A model generated the notes under the pieces. That model was given only the letters and a program-made list of their open reading frames with translations, made no database searches and was not told the origin of the DNA. From Gremmenia infestans (Eukaryota; Ascomycota; Leotiomycetes; Helotiales; Hamatocanthoscyphaceae): a DNA stretch of 64,000 bases. Positions 44,329-56,418 of this stretch are shown piece by piece. Numbering within the stretch: position 1 is the first letter of the stretch; each line of letters begins with the position of its first letter. Location: contig JAFEVB010000015.1 in the NCBI GenBank assembly GCA_032629725.1, positions 1,240,001 to 1,304,000 on the forward strand, given 5' to 3'. The translations under genes were made by a program, and so were the position numbers.

Positions 44329-46181
44329 GAATAATGACTGAGTATAGTAGCACTACTGAGCTAGTAATGTAATGAGTGAAGATTGAAAGGTTGTAAAGTC
44401 ACGATCCAGTCGTGATAGTTTGAAAATATATAAGAGTACAAGTTCGAAAGAATGGGAAGATAGCAAATAGATAAAAGGTATGAAATGTATACCTGTTAAC
44501 AATAGAAATTGTTATGCTCTTATAGGTAGAACAGCCTTTGTTCGAGTCCCCGAGTCTAACAAAGCAGAAGCAAAGAGCAAAGGCCCATTGACACTGGATG
44601 AGAAGTGATAAAGATCGAATATGGACTATTGTTCCGCTTCTGTTATGTGAAAGAAATTGAACAACGAGCCTGTACTAACAGAAAGAAGTCGTTGATGGGA
44701 ACAAAGCAGGAACAATAACCCATTGTCCATCTCTCGAGATTCGTAAATAGAATAAAGAAGCCTTCATTTGAAGGGCTCTTGTGATAGGTCCATCCTCTTC
44801 TCGACAATAGGTCGATAATGTGCTATGCAAGAAGAGAACCTGTGGGGTCTTTCTGATAAAACTAGCTCTGGAACCGCCACCGCTCACAGCGGTAGCACAA
44901 TGCCTTCTCAAACTGACAACCCTCCCCGAATCTTGAGACTGTGGATTCTGAGAAGCATCTACACTCCAGGGAGGCATTTCCCCCCAAAGCGTCTCAATCG
45001 TTCCTGTTTGCAGGTGTTAGCTTGCATGCAAAGTTTCTAACTTATAAGACTCGTACTTTTGTATTGGGCCAGCTCAGCAGGTCTCTAAGAGGTCCACATG
45101 CCACTACCAGTATATACGCCGACGAGGAGATCCGGAGCAGGTCTGTGATAATCTCGGTTTCCTCATCATCTTTCTGTCATGAAAACGATCGGAGTGGAGT
45201 GGTGACAGTAGGCAACTTACATTGGCAAATGTAATTGTATTACGTTGGTGTAGATAACAGCAGAAACGAACGGCGAGTTGGAATTCATGGAAAGACAAAG
45301 GGGGCCTAGATGTGGCTCATGAGAGTCTTTTCTTTCATAAAACGGACTTAATGGAGAAAGCAGCCCCAGTCTTTGTAAGAGGCAGCATGTAATAGTAATA
45401 GTAACAGTAATAGGTATAGGGATAGTAATAGGGGAGCTCCATCCCGAGCTTTTGCTAGTAGGAAGGACGGGAGAGGTTGTAGGACCTACTAGGCCACAAA
45501 ACGTAAAACTTACAGCCGCGTTGAATGTGCGCTGTCAAACATCGGATGGGTATGCTGTAGTACAATCTTAATACCTAGGTACCTACCTGTATTGTGCCCC
45601 AGGGCATTTTGCCATAAAGGCTCTGCCGAGGCATGGCCAAAAATTGAAGCTCGTTGACATTGACAATCTCACGCCTGATAATCATATTTGGTAGGTCACC
45701 TGAGGTATTGTACATGTGTATTGTTAGTTTGTTGGAAAGGCGTAAGTCATATCGTCTGATATAAAAACGACAGAATATCGTCGGAGTAGAGAGCGGACAG
45801 AGCAGAGTAAGGTAGCGAGCGGGGCGGGGAGAACCAAAACAAAAAAACTTGGCCTAAAAGGAGCCATTTCACGTGACTGACGACGATCTTCAATGTTCAG
45901 ACCTTAGGTTGGTTTGGAGCAGACGACACAATCCCGGGCTGTTTGTACAGAACAGAAGAAGAATACGTACCTTGGCTTCAGTTTCAGAATCATGCCCAAA
46001 TGATGATCTTTGCCCACCGCTCTGGCGATCATCCTGATACCCATTTCAATCTGCAAATCCTTGGACCCATGCCCGTGGTTCCCTTTGTTCGCGACATCCT
46101 CCATCCTCCTTAAGTCACTATAAGAGGGAGGGACAGGACAGACAGGCCGAGCAAGTCCGGGCTTACAACCGCGCCCTCAAT
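44329..46181. other. Spacer of 1.85 kb upstream of the DIP2/CPS1 gene
   Basis: Contains a degenerate AATAGT repeat at 45390-45432 and ordinary promoter-like sequence. A minus-strand frame, 46104-45974, starts with ATG, runs 43 codons and ends at a good GTACGT donor; it could be the first exon of a small divergent gene, but I could not find a convincing second exon and do not annotate it as a gene. Confidence 0.45.
45390..45432. repeat. Degenerate AATAGT hexanucleotide repeat
   Basis: About seven imperfect units of the form AATAGT/AACAGT/TATAGG. Confidence 0.7.
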
Positions 46182-49100
46182 ATGGCAACGAGCAACCCAG
46201 AACTGCAGGAGAAACTGCAGGAGCTCGAACATGAACTGGAGGTTAGTTTCAGCCTTTCCGATCAAGGCATAAAATGTTTCGAGTCTTGTCGCGTGCGACA
46301 CTGTACTGTGACGTTATATGGCAGCACTTGAATTTTGATATTGGCCATTAAAGTTGAGCTGAGCTGAGCTGAGCTGACTTGCGCCATGTAGGAAGGAGAC
46401 ATCACAGAGAAAGGGTATGAGTCTCTCTATATGCACTATGCTAAGGCATAATACTGTGCCTTTTCCACGCATACATATGCGACTGCATCTGATGTTGATT
46501 ATACAGATACCAAAAACGACGAACGATCCTCCTATCGCAGTTCCTTGGCCCATCAGCCGCCACCGCAGAATTGAAAGGCTTGCGCATACATTCTCCTGAT
46601 AATACTGCACATCCCTTGAACGATGGCTCTCGCAGCGCCTCACTGGCAGCCCTCAACTCGAATTCGAGGGACTCAAGCGAACAGTACGACCAGAGACTAG
46701 ACGCACCCTCCCAGCCGACAAATAGATTAAGCTCGGGTCGATTAGACACAATGGCAAGCGACTTTGGTAGTTTTGGAAATAATCGGGCCCAAGAAGGTGG
46801 ATTTGCCCAAGGTGGAAGGCCCAAAGAATTACGGCTTGGGATTCACAATGCAAATCCCATCCAGAGACAGTCGTCCTATGGCCGCGACTCTCTGTTCTTA
46901 CCTACACCTGGAGATAGGTCTGCCGAACCTAGCATGACAATGGGCTCGATGGCATCAGGAGGGACCAACTTTGCCTTCAATCCGGCTCATCAAATTGGGT
47001 ACACGGAACAAACAGGGGATCCCTATGAAAGCCAGGCTGGAACAATGATGGATTCGCACGGAACAATGCTAGGAGAGTCACAGCAAGGCTATTTTTCTGA
47101 TTTTGCTGGCCAACAAGCATATGACAATGGCGCACGGGACTCATATGGCGGGGGACCACATAGGTACTCGTCTAGCGATGCTTTTTCTCCCACAGCGGCT
47201 ACGGCACCACCGATGTTGACAACGAGCGATCTTCCCCCTCCCGCGGCTTTGGAATATCAGATGCCTTTAGAACCTCGAGATGTCCCATTTGCCGTCTACG
47301 ATCCACATGATGGAAATATACCTATGTCTAAATTCGACAATATTGCTGCAGTTCTAAGACATCGAAGTAAAACTACTCCGAAAGCGTCAGCCTACTGGAT
47401 ACTGGATGGCAAGGGAAAAGAAATTGCCTCAATTACTTGGGACAAGCTTACGAGTAGAGCCGAAAAGGTTGCTCAGGTGATCCGAGACAAAAGCTCTTTA
47501 TACCGCGGCGACAGAGTTGCGTTGATATACCGAGATACCGAGATCATCGACTTTGCGATTGCGATGCTCGGTTGCTTCATTGCAGGGGTAGTTGCTGTCC
47601 CTATAAATGATCTCGAAGACTACGCGAAGCTCAATGTAATACTTACCTCTACACAAGCACACCTCGCACTGACTACCGATAATAACCTCAAAGCGTTCCA
47701 AAGGGACATCACCACACAAAAGCTCAATTGGCCGCGTGGGGTAGAATGGTGGAAAACGAATGAATTCGGAAGTTTCCATCCCAAGAAGAAGGATGAAGTA
47801 CCACCTCTGACTGTTCCGGATCTTGCATATATTGAGTTTTCGCGCGCTCCAACTGGGGATCTGCGCGGTGTGGTTATGAGCCATCGGACCATCATGCATC
47901 AAATGGCGTGCCTAAGCGCGATCATTTCAACCGTACCATCTAACACTGGAGGCGACACATTCAACTCACGCTTAAGGGATAAGAATGGTAGGCTCATGGC
48001 TGGTGGGAATAGCCGTGGCGAAACTCTACTGTCGTATCTCGATCCACGGCAAGGCATTGGTATGATTCTGGGTGTCTTATTAACAGTCTATGGCGGTCAT
48101 ACCACTGTCTGGATGGAGAATAAAGCCGTTGAGACACCTGGTCTCTACGCTTACCTCATTACCAAGCATAACGCGACTTTGATGCTAGCAGATTACCCCG
48201 GTCTGAAGAGAGCTGCGTACAATTACCAGCAAGATCCCATGACAACACGAAACTTCAAGAAAGGCATTGAACCAAACTTCCAGAAGGTCAAATTATGTTT
48301 GATAGATACCCTCACCGTCGATAGCGAATTTCATGAGGTGCTTGCCGACAGATGGCTTCGACCAATGCGAAATCCAAGAGCGCGGGAATTGGTAGCACCG
48401 ATGCTTTGTCTTCCAGAGCATGGTGGCATGGTTATCAGTATGCGCGATTGGCTGGGAGGAGAAGAGAGGATGGGTTGCCCTCTCAAGCTTGATATAGACG
48501 GTGACGCCGATTCAATAGAGGAGAAGAAACAAGAGAAAGACGAATCTCCTGGCGAAGCTTTTGGTAGTCTGATCGGAGGCGGCACGACGGCTCCTACTAA
48601 GCAGCAAGTGAGGACGGAATTAAGCGAAGTTTTACTAGATCGCGAGGCATTGAAGACGAACGAGGTGGTTGTTGTTGCTATCGGTGACGAAGCACGCAAG
48701 AAAGCCGGTAGCGAACCCGGGACAGTGCGGGTTGGGGCCTTCGGCTTTCCAATTCCTGACGCTACCCTAGCTGTCGTCGACCCCGAAACTGGTCTGTTGG
48801 CATCACCGCATTCTGTGGGGGAGATCTGGGTTGACTCCCCGTCTCTCTCTGGAGGGTTTTGGGCATTGCCAAAACACACAGAACAGATCTTTCATGCGAG
48901 GCCGTACAAATTTGAGCAAGGAGACCCTACCCCTATGATGGTTGAGCCAGAATTCCTGCGAACAGGCTTATTAGGGACGGTGATTGAAGGCAAGATCTTT
49001 GTCCTAGGCTTATACGAGGATCGGTTGAGGCAGAAAGTTGAGTGGGTTGAACACGGTCATGAAGTCGCAGAGCACCGGTACTTCTTTGTGCAGCACATAA

Positions 49101-52059
49101 TTGTGAGCATCATGAAGAATGTGCCAAAAATATATGACTGCTCCGCTTTCGACGTTTTCGTCAATGACGAACATCTACCAATAGTGCTTCTCGAGTCACA
49201 GTCTGCTTCAACGGCCCCGGCCACTTCGGGAGGGCCTCCTCGTCAGCTAGACACCGCATTGCTCGACTCCTTATCAGAACGCTGTATGGAAGTCTTGATG
49301 CAAGAGCACCATCTGAGAGTTTATTGCGTGATGATCACGGCTCCGAATACACTCCCGAAGGTCTTAAAGAATGGACGCCGGGAGATTGGGAATATGCTAT
49401 GCCGACGGGAGTTTGACCTTGGGAATTTACCTTGCGTTCACGTCAAATTTGGCGTCGAACGAGCAGTTCTGAACCTTCCTATTGGTGTGGATCCTATTGG
49501 TGGTATTTGGTCACCACTTGCGTCTCAAACACGAGAGGATCTTCTATCTCCTGGTGACAAGCAGTACTCAGGTATTGATCGCCGCGAAGTTGTGATCGAC
49601 GATCGCACCTCAACTCCACTTAACAACTTTACAAGTATTGTCGACTTGTTGCAATGGAGAGTTGCCCGACAAGCTGACGAGCTTTCCTATTGCACTATCG
49701 ACGGCAAAGGCAGAGAAGGCAAAGGGATCACCTGGAAGAAGTTTGATACCAAGGTTGCTGCCGTGGCTATGTATCTGAGAAACAAAGTTAAGATCCGTGC
49801 CGGAGATCACTTAATACTCATGTACACACATTCCGAGGACTTTGTCTACGCCACGCATGCTTGCTTTTGCTTGGGAGCTACGGCAATCCCAATGGCCCCG
49901 CTAGACCAGAATCGCTTGAACGAAGACGCACCAGCATTTCTACATATGGTTGGAGACTATAGAGTCAAAGCTGTGCTGGTAAACCAAGAAGTTGACCACC
50001 TGCTCAAGCAAAAGACTGTGTCGCAGCATGTAAAGCAGTCGGCTCAAGTGCTGAAAGTTGCAGTACCAAGCGTATATAATACCACGAAGCCTCCGAAGCA
50101 AAACAATGGATGTCGGGACCTTGGCTTGACTATGCAGCCATCTTGGGTTCAACCTGGCTATCCAGTCATTGTATGGACATATTGGACTCCAGACCAGCGG
50201 CGAATAGCCGTTCAACTCGGTCACGATACGATCATGGGCATGTGCAAAGTGCAGAAAGAGACTTGCCAAATGACAAGTTCGAGACCAGTTTTGGGCTGCG
50301 TCCGAAGTACGAGTGGCTTGGGCTTCATTCACACATGTCTCATGGGCGTGTTTGTTGGTGCGCCTACCTATCTCGTATCACCAGTGGAGTTTGCCCAGAA
50401 TCCAATATCCCTGTTCTTGACTTTATCGAGATATAAGATCAAGGACACATATGCAACGCCTCAAATGCTAGATTACGCGATGGCAATTATGCCGGGAAAG
50501 GGATTCACGTTGCATGAGCTGAAGAACATGATGATATCTGCGGAGAGCCGACCTCGTGTGGATGTATTCCAGAAGGTCCGTATGCACTTTGCATCGACAG
50601 GCCTTGATCCCACAGCTATCAACACCATCTATTCCCACGTTCTCAACCCTATGATTGCATCCCGGTCGTACATGTGCATCGAACCAATTGAGCTTTGGCT
50701 CGATAGGCAAGCTTTAAGACGAGGACTGATCTACTCTTCTGATCCAGACTCAGATCCCAAATCTCTACTAGTTCAAGACTCGGGTATGGTACCCGTCTCT
50801 ACCCAGATTGCAATCGTAAACCCAGAAAGTCGTAGTCTATGTCACGACGGCGAGTATGGTGAAATTTGGGTCGATTCTGAAGCTTGCGTCAAAGCCTTTT
50901 ACGGTTCAAAAGATGCGTTCGATTCCGAAAGATTTGATGGCAGAACGATCGATGGTGACCCAAATGTTCAGTATGTGCGTACTGGAGACCTTGGTTTCCT
51001 GTATAATGTTAGCAGGCCCATTGGCCCCAATGGCGCTCAGGTTGATATGCAGGTCTTGTTCGTGTTAGGGAACATTGGCGAGACGTTCGAGATCAATGGG
51101 TTGAGCCATTTCCCCATGGATATCGAGGATTCTGTTGAGAAATGTCACCGAAACATTGTCCCTGGAGGATCGTAAGTCAGCTTTGAATAATCCCCGAGCG
51201 TCACTAACATTCTCACAGTGCTGTGTTCCAAGCAGGTGGGCTTATTGTTGTCCTAGTCGAGGTTGGGAGGAAAGCCTACTTGGCCTCCATAGTTCCTGTT
51301 ATTGTGAATGCGATTCTTAACGAGCATCAAATCGTAGTCGACATTGTTGCATTTGTCAATAAGGGCGATTTCCCGCGATCAAGGCTTGGCGAAAAGCAGC
51401 GAGGAAAGATCCTGGCCAGCTGGGTTACTCGTAAGATGCGTACCATGGCGCAGTTTGGAATCAGAGATGCCGATGCTGCCCTTTCAGACGTCACGGAAAC
51501 GATGGAACCTCGCAGTGGCGTTGCAAGTCTGCGAAACGGAACGCCGATTGCAAGCAGCCTACGGAACGTCGAGCCAGCTCCCCAAATCGTGGAAGAAGGC
51601 GAATATGAGCGTGAGCGAGTACAGTCCCGAAACAGTTTTGCTCCGCTACCCACGGGCATCAGCGAAATGCCAGCACAGAATTACGACGACTCGATCATGG
51701 GGTCGCCAAGAGAAGAAAACCACGCATCAATGAAAAGCGACGATACGCCAACAGACAATAGGAAGCGTTTTGAGCTTCCGAGTGATAACTACAATTCAGA
51801 GAAGAGCAAATTCCCTGGTCTAGGCGAAGATTTTATGATTCCTGGCTTCGAAACGATGGATGCTGGGCCACCTCGAGTTGGGCCCAAACCAGGGGAAACC
51901 TCTGAATCGGATGTACCGGCAGTCGAAGGGAGGCCAGGTGACTTATGGAGCTTGCCTAGTCAGCATCCAACCGGGGGCTTACGAGTTCTCAATGCGGACG
52001 AAGAAAATGATGATTGGAAGCAAGATGCAATAATGCATATGAACCTGGCTGGTCGATAA
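46182..52059 (+). CDS. CPS1: DIP2/CPS1-family protein: DMAP1-binding domain plus two adenylate-forming domains
   Basis: Exons 46182-46241, 46392-46414 (23 nt), 46507-51171 and 51219-52059 give 1862 aa. Residues 1-40 are the DMAP1-binding domain: LQEKLQELEHELEEGDITEK then GYQKRRTILLSQFL, read across both small introns. A disordered region to about 285 precedes the first AMP-binding (FAAL-like) domain, about 290-870, and a second lies at about 1065-1690. The usual Thr/Ser-Gly-rich nucleotide loop is altered in both: FSRAPTGDLRGVVMSH in the first and WTYWTPDQRRIAVQLGH in the second. This is the fungal DIP2 homologue, called CPS1 in Cochliobolus and Cmr2 in yeast. DIP2 proteins adjust the pool of certain diacylglycerol species; CPS1 has been linked to fungal virulence. 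Catalysis here is inferred. A GAGCT repeat lies in its first intron. Confidence 0.92.
46355..46377. repeat. GAGCT pentanucleotide repeat in CPS1 intron 1
   Basis: Four consecutive TGAGC units within the first intron of the DIP2/CPS1 gene. Confidence 0.8.
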
Positions 52060-52883
52060 ATCGGCCGATAGAGATAGAAAAATGGAGATAAACAGAATAA
52101 TCATGGAATGGACGAGTCGTGATGTATATAAATCATCTCGATAATGACTTGCAGCTTCGATTCACTTCACTGGCGTCGAGGTGGCTATTGAGTCATGCAT
52201 TTTGCAATCGTAGCGTCTCCCAAAAGCGGCATAATAACAATTGAAAGAACGTGGAGTGAGAATTAGGGATCGTAGTGAATACATAAGCATAAGTACAGTC
52301 GTCCAGCTCCTTCGAACGCGGGAGACTTTTAAACACGAGCCTGTTTGTCTCCTTCCTTCTAGGAAACGACGGAGGAGGTGAGGTTGGGATAGACCTTGCG
52401 GGTAAGGTTACTACTAGGTACCTAGTCTAGTGTAAGGCTGAATGACAAAAGACGGTGAAAGTATATTGTTGTCAATAGTGGCTTTCCGCCCTCCCTTCCT
52501 TCGCGTAAACAGGCACGATTTAAAAAAATACCGTACCATCCTCGCTCATTCCTTAACCACCTTGACATCGAAAACCAAAATAAGAAAATAAGAAAATAAG
52601 AAGCAACGTCACGTGCGTATCTCCAGCCAGATCATCGGTCAGCTGCGCCGGGGTCTCATCACGGTATACGTTACACAACACTTCGGGAGACTGCGTACGC
52701 TCAAGCCTCGAGACGCGCATCTCAGACATTAAATTGCCGGGCATTCGCGGCATCCTGCTTGCAATAGAGTACCGACCCACCCGTATTGTGAGAGAGAAAG
52801 GGATAGAAAGAGAGAGAGAGACAGAGAGACAGAGTGAGAGAGTGAGAGTGAGAGAGTGAGAGAGTGTGTGAGAGACCGCGGAC
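52060..52883. other. Spacer and PDE1 leader with purine-rich repeat
   Basis: About 820 bp without a gene. A lone AAAAGCGGCAT at 52222-52232 resembles one end of the palindromic repeat but has no partner. The segment next to PDE1 is the GA-rich repeat annotated separately. Confidence 0.5.
52789..52875. repeat. GA-rich simple repeat in the PDE1 5' leader
   Basis: About 87 bp of almost pure purine (GAGAGA with GAGT and GACA interruptions) that ends 8 bp before the PDE1 start codon, so it probably lies in the mRNA leader. Confidence 0.85.
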
Positions 52884-54676
52884 ATGGGCTCGACTAGGGA
52901 AGTGGATGAGCCGAAGATGCAGGTTATTGTTCTGGTAAGCAAGACTGCAATGCCGATATGCTTGTCTATATTGAATGCTGGTACCGGTACTGTGCGCGAT
53001 GGATGATGGATGGCAAGGACGCTTCGCCTTTGTCTACTTGCTTGTCCTTGGGGACAAAGCCAAGCCAACGTACCTAGCAATAGCATTGTTCCTCCTTGTC
53101 GATCTCGCGATGTGGCATGGGCTTTTGCTGCCACTTGCTGATGGTCACGTGTGCCTCCTCCAGGGCAATTACCTTTTCTATTTCATTCTTCTTCTTTCTT
53201 CCTTTCTTCGGGGATGTGTTCTGTTTTACAATCATCAACTGACGCTGTTGCTTGCAGGGTTGTGGCGGCGGACCCAGAGAAGACAATACAACCGCTTTCC
53301 TGGTGCGTTCAACGGCTACCAAATGGGCCAGAGGATCCTTGCTTGCAGTTGATGCAGGAACCCATCTAGCCGCCATTACCAGGATTCTCGAAAAGCATTT
53401 GCCCGCCAAAACCCCCCATGATGCAGATGAGCTGCCGCATACATTGACAGAGGGCCCTTTCAAAGGCCTCAAGATACCCAACTTTTCAGCTTCCGCCAAT
53501 GCCGGGTATATTATACGTACAATAGTTGATGCCTACCTGATCACCCATCCCCATCTGGATCATATCTCTGGCTTTGTGATAAATACTTCATCATTGCCGG
53601 GGGCTCGCCCAAAACGCCTTGCTGGATTGCCGTCGACTATTAATGCTTTTAAAGAACACATTTTCAACAACGTTATATGGCCAAATCTATCCGATGAAAA
53701 CAACGGGGCGGGTTTAGTTACTTACATGCGACTTGTTGAAGGTGGCTCTCCAGCTATGGGTGATGGTGAAGGTAAAGGATACATGGAGATATGCGAGGGG
53801 CTAAGCGTGAAGACTTGGAGCGTCAGTCACGGTCACTGTATTGAGAAACATAGTCACCGAGGCTCTAATGCTGGGCTTCCCGAAGGCTCACCACGACTAG
53901 GGCCTACCTCATTCTCTCAGATGGAACGATCAACTAGGTCAAGCTCCGGTAGGATTTTGTCACCGGCAGATGTGTTGAGAACTGACCCTTTTGATCGAGT
54001 CTGCGTGTACGATAGCTCAGCATACTTCATCCGCGATATTGCCTCTGGCCGAGAGGTTCTCATCTTTGGAGACGTCGAGCCAGATTCCATTTCCCTGTCA
54101 CCGCGCAACAAGCAAGTATGGAGCGAAGCAGCACCAAAAATTGTAGCCGGACAGCTTGGTGCCATATTTATCGAATGCTCGTACGACGATTCCCGATCCG
54201 AAGACACCCTTTTCGGCCACCTGGCACCGAGGTACTTGATCGAGGAGCTGAAGTCGTTAGTAGCTCAGGTCCACGCATACAACGGCCGAGCCAAAGAAAA
54301 GAAGAAGCGGAAGCGAATTAGTGAGCGCAACGAACTACGTCAACGCTCAACCAGAACTTCCCTCAGCAAAGATTCCCCCGTCAGCCCATTAACACGCACC
54401 AGTCGCAGGAGCTTCGAGTTCGAAGTCACGCAGGCGGATGGTATCGAGGATCAGAGTGATGGCGCGGCAGCGGCAAGTCAGGAGCTTACAATGCGCGGCC
54501 AAGGAGAGCTGCTGTTGAAAGGTGTAAAAGTAGTGGTCATTCACACGAAGGAGAAACTAGATGATGGCCCGGCGATCGGAGATCTCGTTTTACAGGAGTT
54601 ACTGGACTGGGAGAGTGAGGAACAGCTGGGGTGCGAGTTCATCGTGCCGAAGTTTGGGGATGCGTTGTATTTTTAG
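52884..54676 (+). CDS. PDE1: Low-affinity (class II) cyclic-nucleotide phosphodiesterase
   Basis: Exons 52884-52934 and 53258-54676 give 489 aa, with a longish 323-nt intron. The join gives MQVIVLGCGGGPREDNTTAF, the standard opening of class II enzymes. The metal-binding signature is THPHLDHISGF, followed by SVSHGHC and VLIFGDVEPD. This metallo-beta-lactamase fold hydrolyses cAMP and cGMP and tunes the cAMP-PKA pathway. A basic, Ser/Arg-rich insert (about 350-395) precedes the C-terminal LLLKGVKVVVIHTKEKLDDG block. All expected motifs are intact. Confidence 0.94.
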
Positions 54677-55091
54677 GGAGTCAATTTGGAGTCCGTGGGT
54701 GGTGCTTTTGAGCATGAGGCTGGCGTTGAGTTGGATGGAGGCGGTATTGTGGTTATTAGGTGGGACTGGGCACTTGGGTGTACGATTATATTCGGGGAAA
54801 GGGAATAAAGACCACCTAGGTAGGTAGACTTAAGATATGATATCAAGGTCTAACGGAGGCTCAATTTGAAGGTATGCTCAAACTGACCACACCACACCAC
54901 GAGTTCTGCGACCTTTGCAAGAACTTACAATTGCTATTAGGTATAAAATATCTATCATGCTACGCAATCGAGGTACCGGTGAATATCACAAGGTTATCCT
55001 CAACTCAAAAGGCGATGGAAAGTCTTGTTCAGTTCAGTTTGACGCTGGGGGAGAGGCCTCCAAGCCTCCCGAAAGGGATTGACTACAGTCG
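54677..55091. other. Spacer after PDE1
   Basis: About 415 bp; only the PDE1 3' flank is inferred. Confidence 0.4.
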
Positions 55092-55394
55092 CTAGGTATA
55101 ATTACAAATGTTATACATCAAACCCAGGAGCCAAAATCCAGCCATATAGGCGCCGAGCACGAGCCCATCGAGCCAAAGTTCTCGCTCGGCCATTCGAAAG
55201 AGAGATTTGTATAGTATTACGTACGCAAAGGAAGTAGTCGTGGCGAGAGCCAAGGTCATAAGTCCGGCCCCGTGAGGAGCTAGGATGTCGAGGTGAAGTC
55301 ACCTACCTGTGTTGTGGGCTTGAGCGAGCCAGAGGCGGTAGTAAGTAAGGAAAGCACCAAGGATGTATAATGCAATAGACTTATAGTACTTCAT
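55092..55394 (-). CDS. Putative small membrane protein with a 27-nt intron or an internal stop
   Basis: The minus strand reads MKYYKSIALYILGAFLTYYR then LWLAQAHNT (55394-55307), and 55279-55092 reads APHGAGLMTLALATTTSFAY then VILYKSLFRMAERELWL and DGLVLGAYMAGFWLLGLMYN. Together they would make 91 aa with two or three membrane helices. The two parts are in frame if 27 nt (CAG|GTAGGT ... CCTAG) are removed; if kept, the same frame meets one TGA and is otherwise open. A 27-nt intron is below the usual fungal minimum of about 40-45 nt. The alternatives are a nonsense-mutated pseudogene or an unrecognised larger exon structure, perhaps including the ATG frame at 55617. I do not recognise the family. 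Confidence 0.4.
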
Positions 55395-56418
55395 CGGGAA
55401 CAACCTGGAAGCATGGGTCTAGATGTAGCCTAGTGATCGTGCGGTTTAAAAGTACGGTAACACTGTCCTGTGAGAATAAGCTTTCCTCAATCCTGAGTGA
55501 TAATAAATGCACTAAGCAAAGGAAAACTATTTGGCTCTTATCTTGAAAATTAGCGCTCGCGTTTCTCATGCTGTAATAGGATGAGACAGACGCACGCAAC
55601 TGCTGCGCGAGAGACATTTTTCACTGAACGCTTCCTTTTCATAGAACATAGAATCAATCGCTCGATCGCTCTTTCCTTTACGCTTTCGAAAAGCTAGTTT
55701 GCGTAGTAGGAAGAAGCGCTCTCGCTTTACTAACCTGATTAGCTCTAGTAATAGAGTCCGTGATATGACTAGTCCAAGTAGGTCGGAAGCAATAGATGCG
55801 TTTGTTCATTCTCTCAAACCTCCCCGGTCAAGTGTTGTATAGGCATATGTCTTGACTTGTACATATAGCAAGCACATCTCGAATATAAATATAAAGATAT
55901 ATCCCAATAAGAATTTACTTTCCAGTCCTTCCATCATCCACACCACAAAGAAGTCGCTAGTTAACCTACTACCTACACTTGTAACATCGGTTCCAATGTG
56001 ATAACCTGCCACCATGATAGGACAATCCCCAAAACCCCGGGTCCCAACAACTAGTCCGGTCAAGCTCCCGCTGTCACATTCTTTTTTGGTTCAGCAGTAC
56101 GTCAGAAATAGGAACGCACCAACTAAGCATTGAAAAAACCCCAATTCGAGATGGGCTAGGAGGGGGCCCTACACTATAGAATAAGACATTCCCACACTTT
56201 TTCTTCTCGAAATTTACTCCCTGAACATCTATTTCTCTACCAGAAAACAAAGGCATCAATCGAATACATATCGATCTGTACGCTTGATCAATTCATCGAC
56301 TATCAAGCACAACCATCCATCATAACCAGAACTACTCATCATCACCACGCACCCAGTTAAAGAAATAAAACAGAAACGATCGCTATAACGGTACTAAGAG
56401 CAGGAAAAGAGACTCAAA
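55395..56418. other. Spacer upstream of the Ser-rich gene
   Basis: About 1 kb. A 78-codon ATG frame on the minus strand (55617-55381) may belong to the small membrane-protein locus but has no recognised content. The last 150 bp are rich in CA/CAT and likely form the leader of the gene at 56419. Confidence 0.45.

Noticed and set aside
44525..44560. tRNA B-box-like GTTCGAGTCCC
   Set aside because: The flanking bases do not pair into a T stem, and no acceptor or anticodon arm can be folded around it; the same word at 37154 fails too.
45974..46104. 43-codon minus-strand frame ending at a GTACGT donor, divergent from CPS1
   Set aside because: No convincing downstream exon or recognisable product could be found, so it is mentioned only in the spacer note.
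52222..52232. Single AAAAGCGGCAT resembling a repeat end
   Set aside because: No inverted partner within 150 bp and no interior similarity to the five accepted copies.
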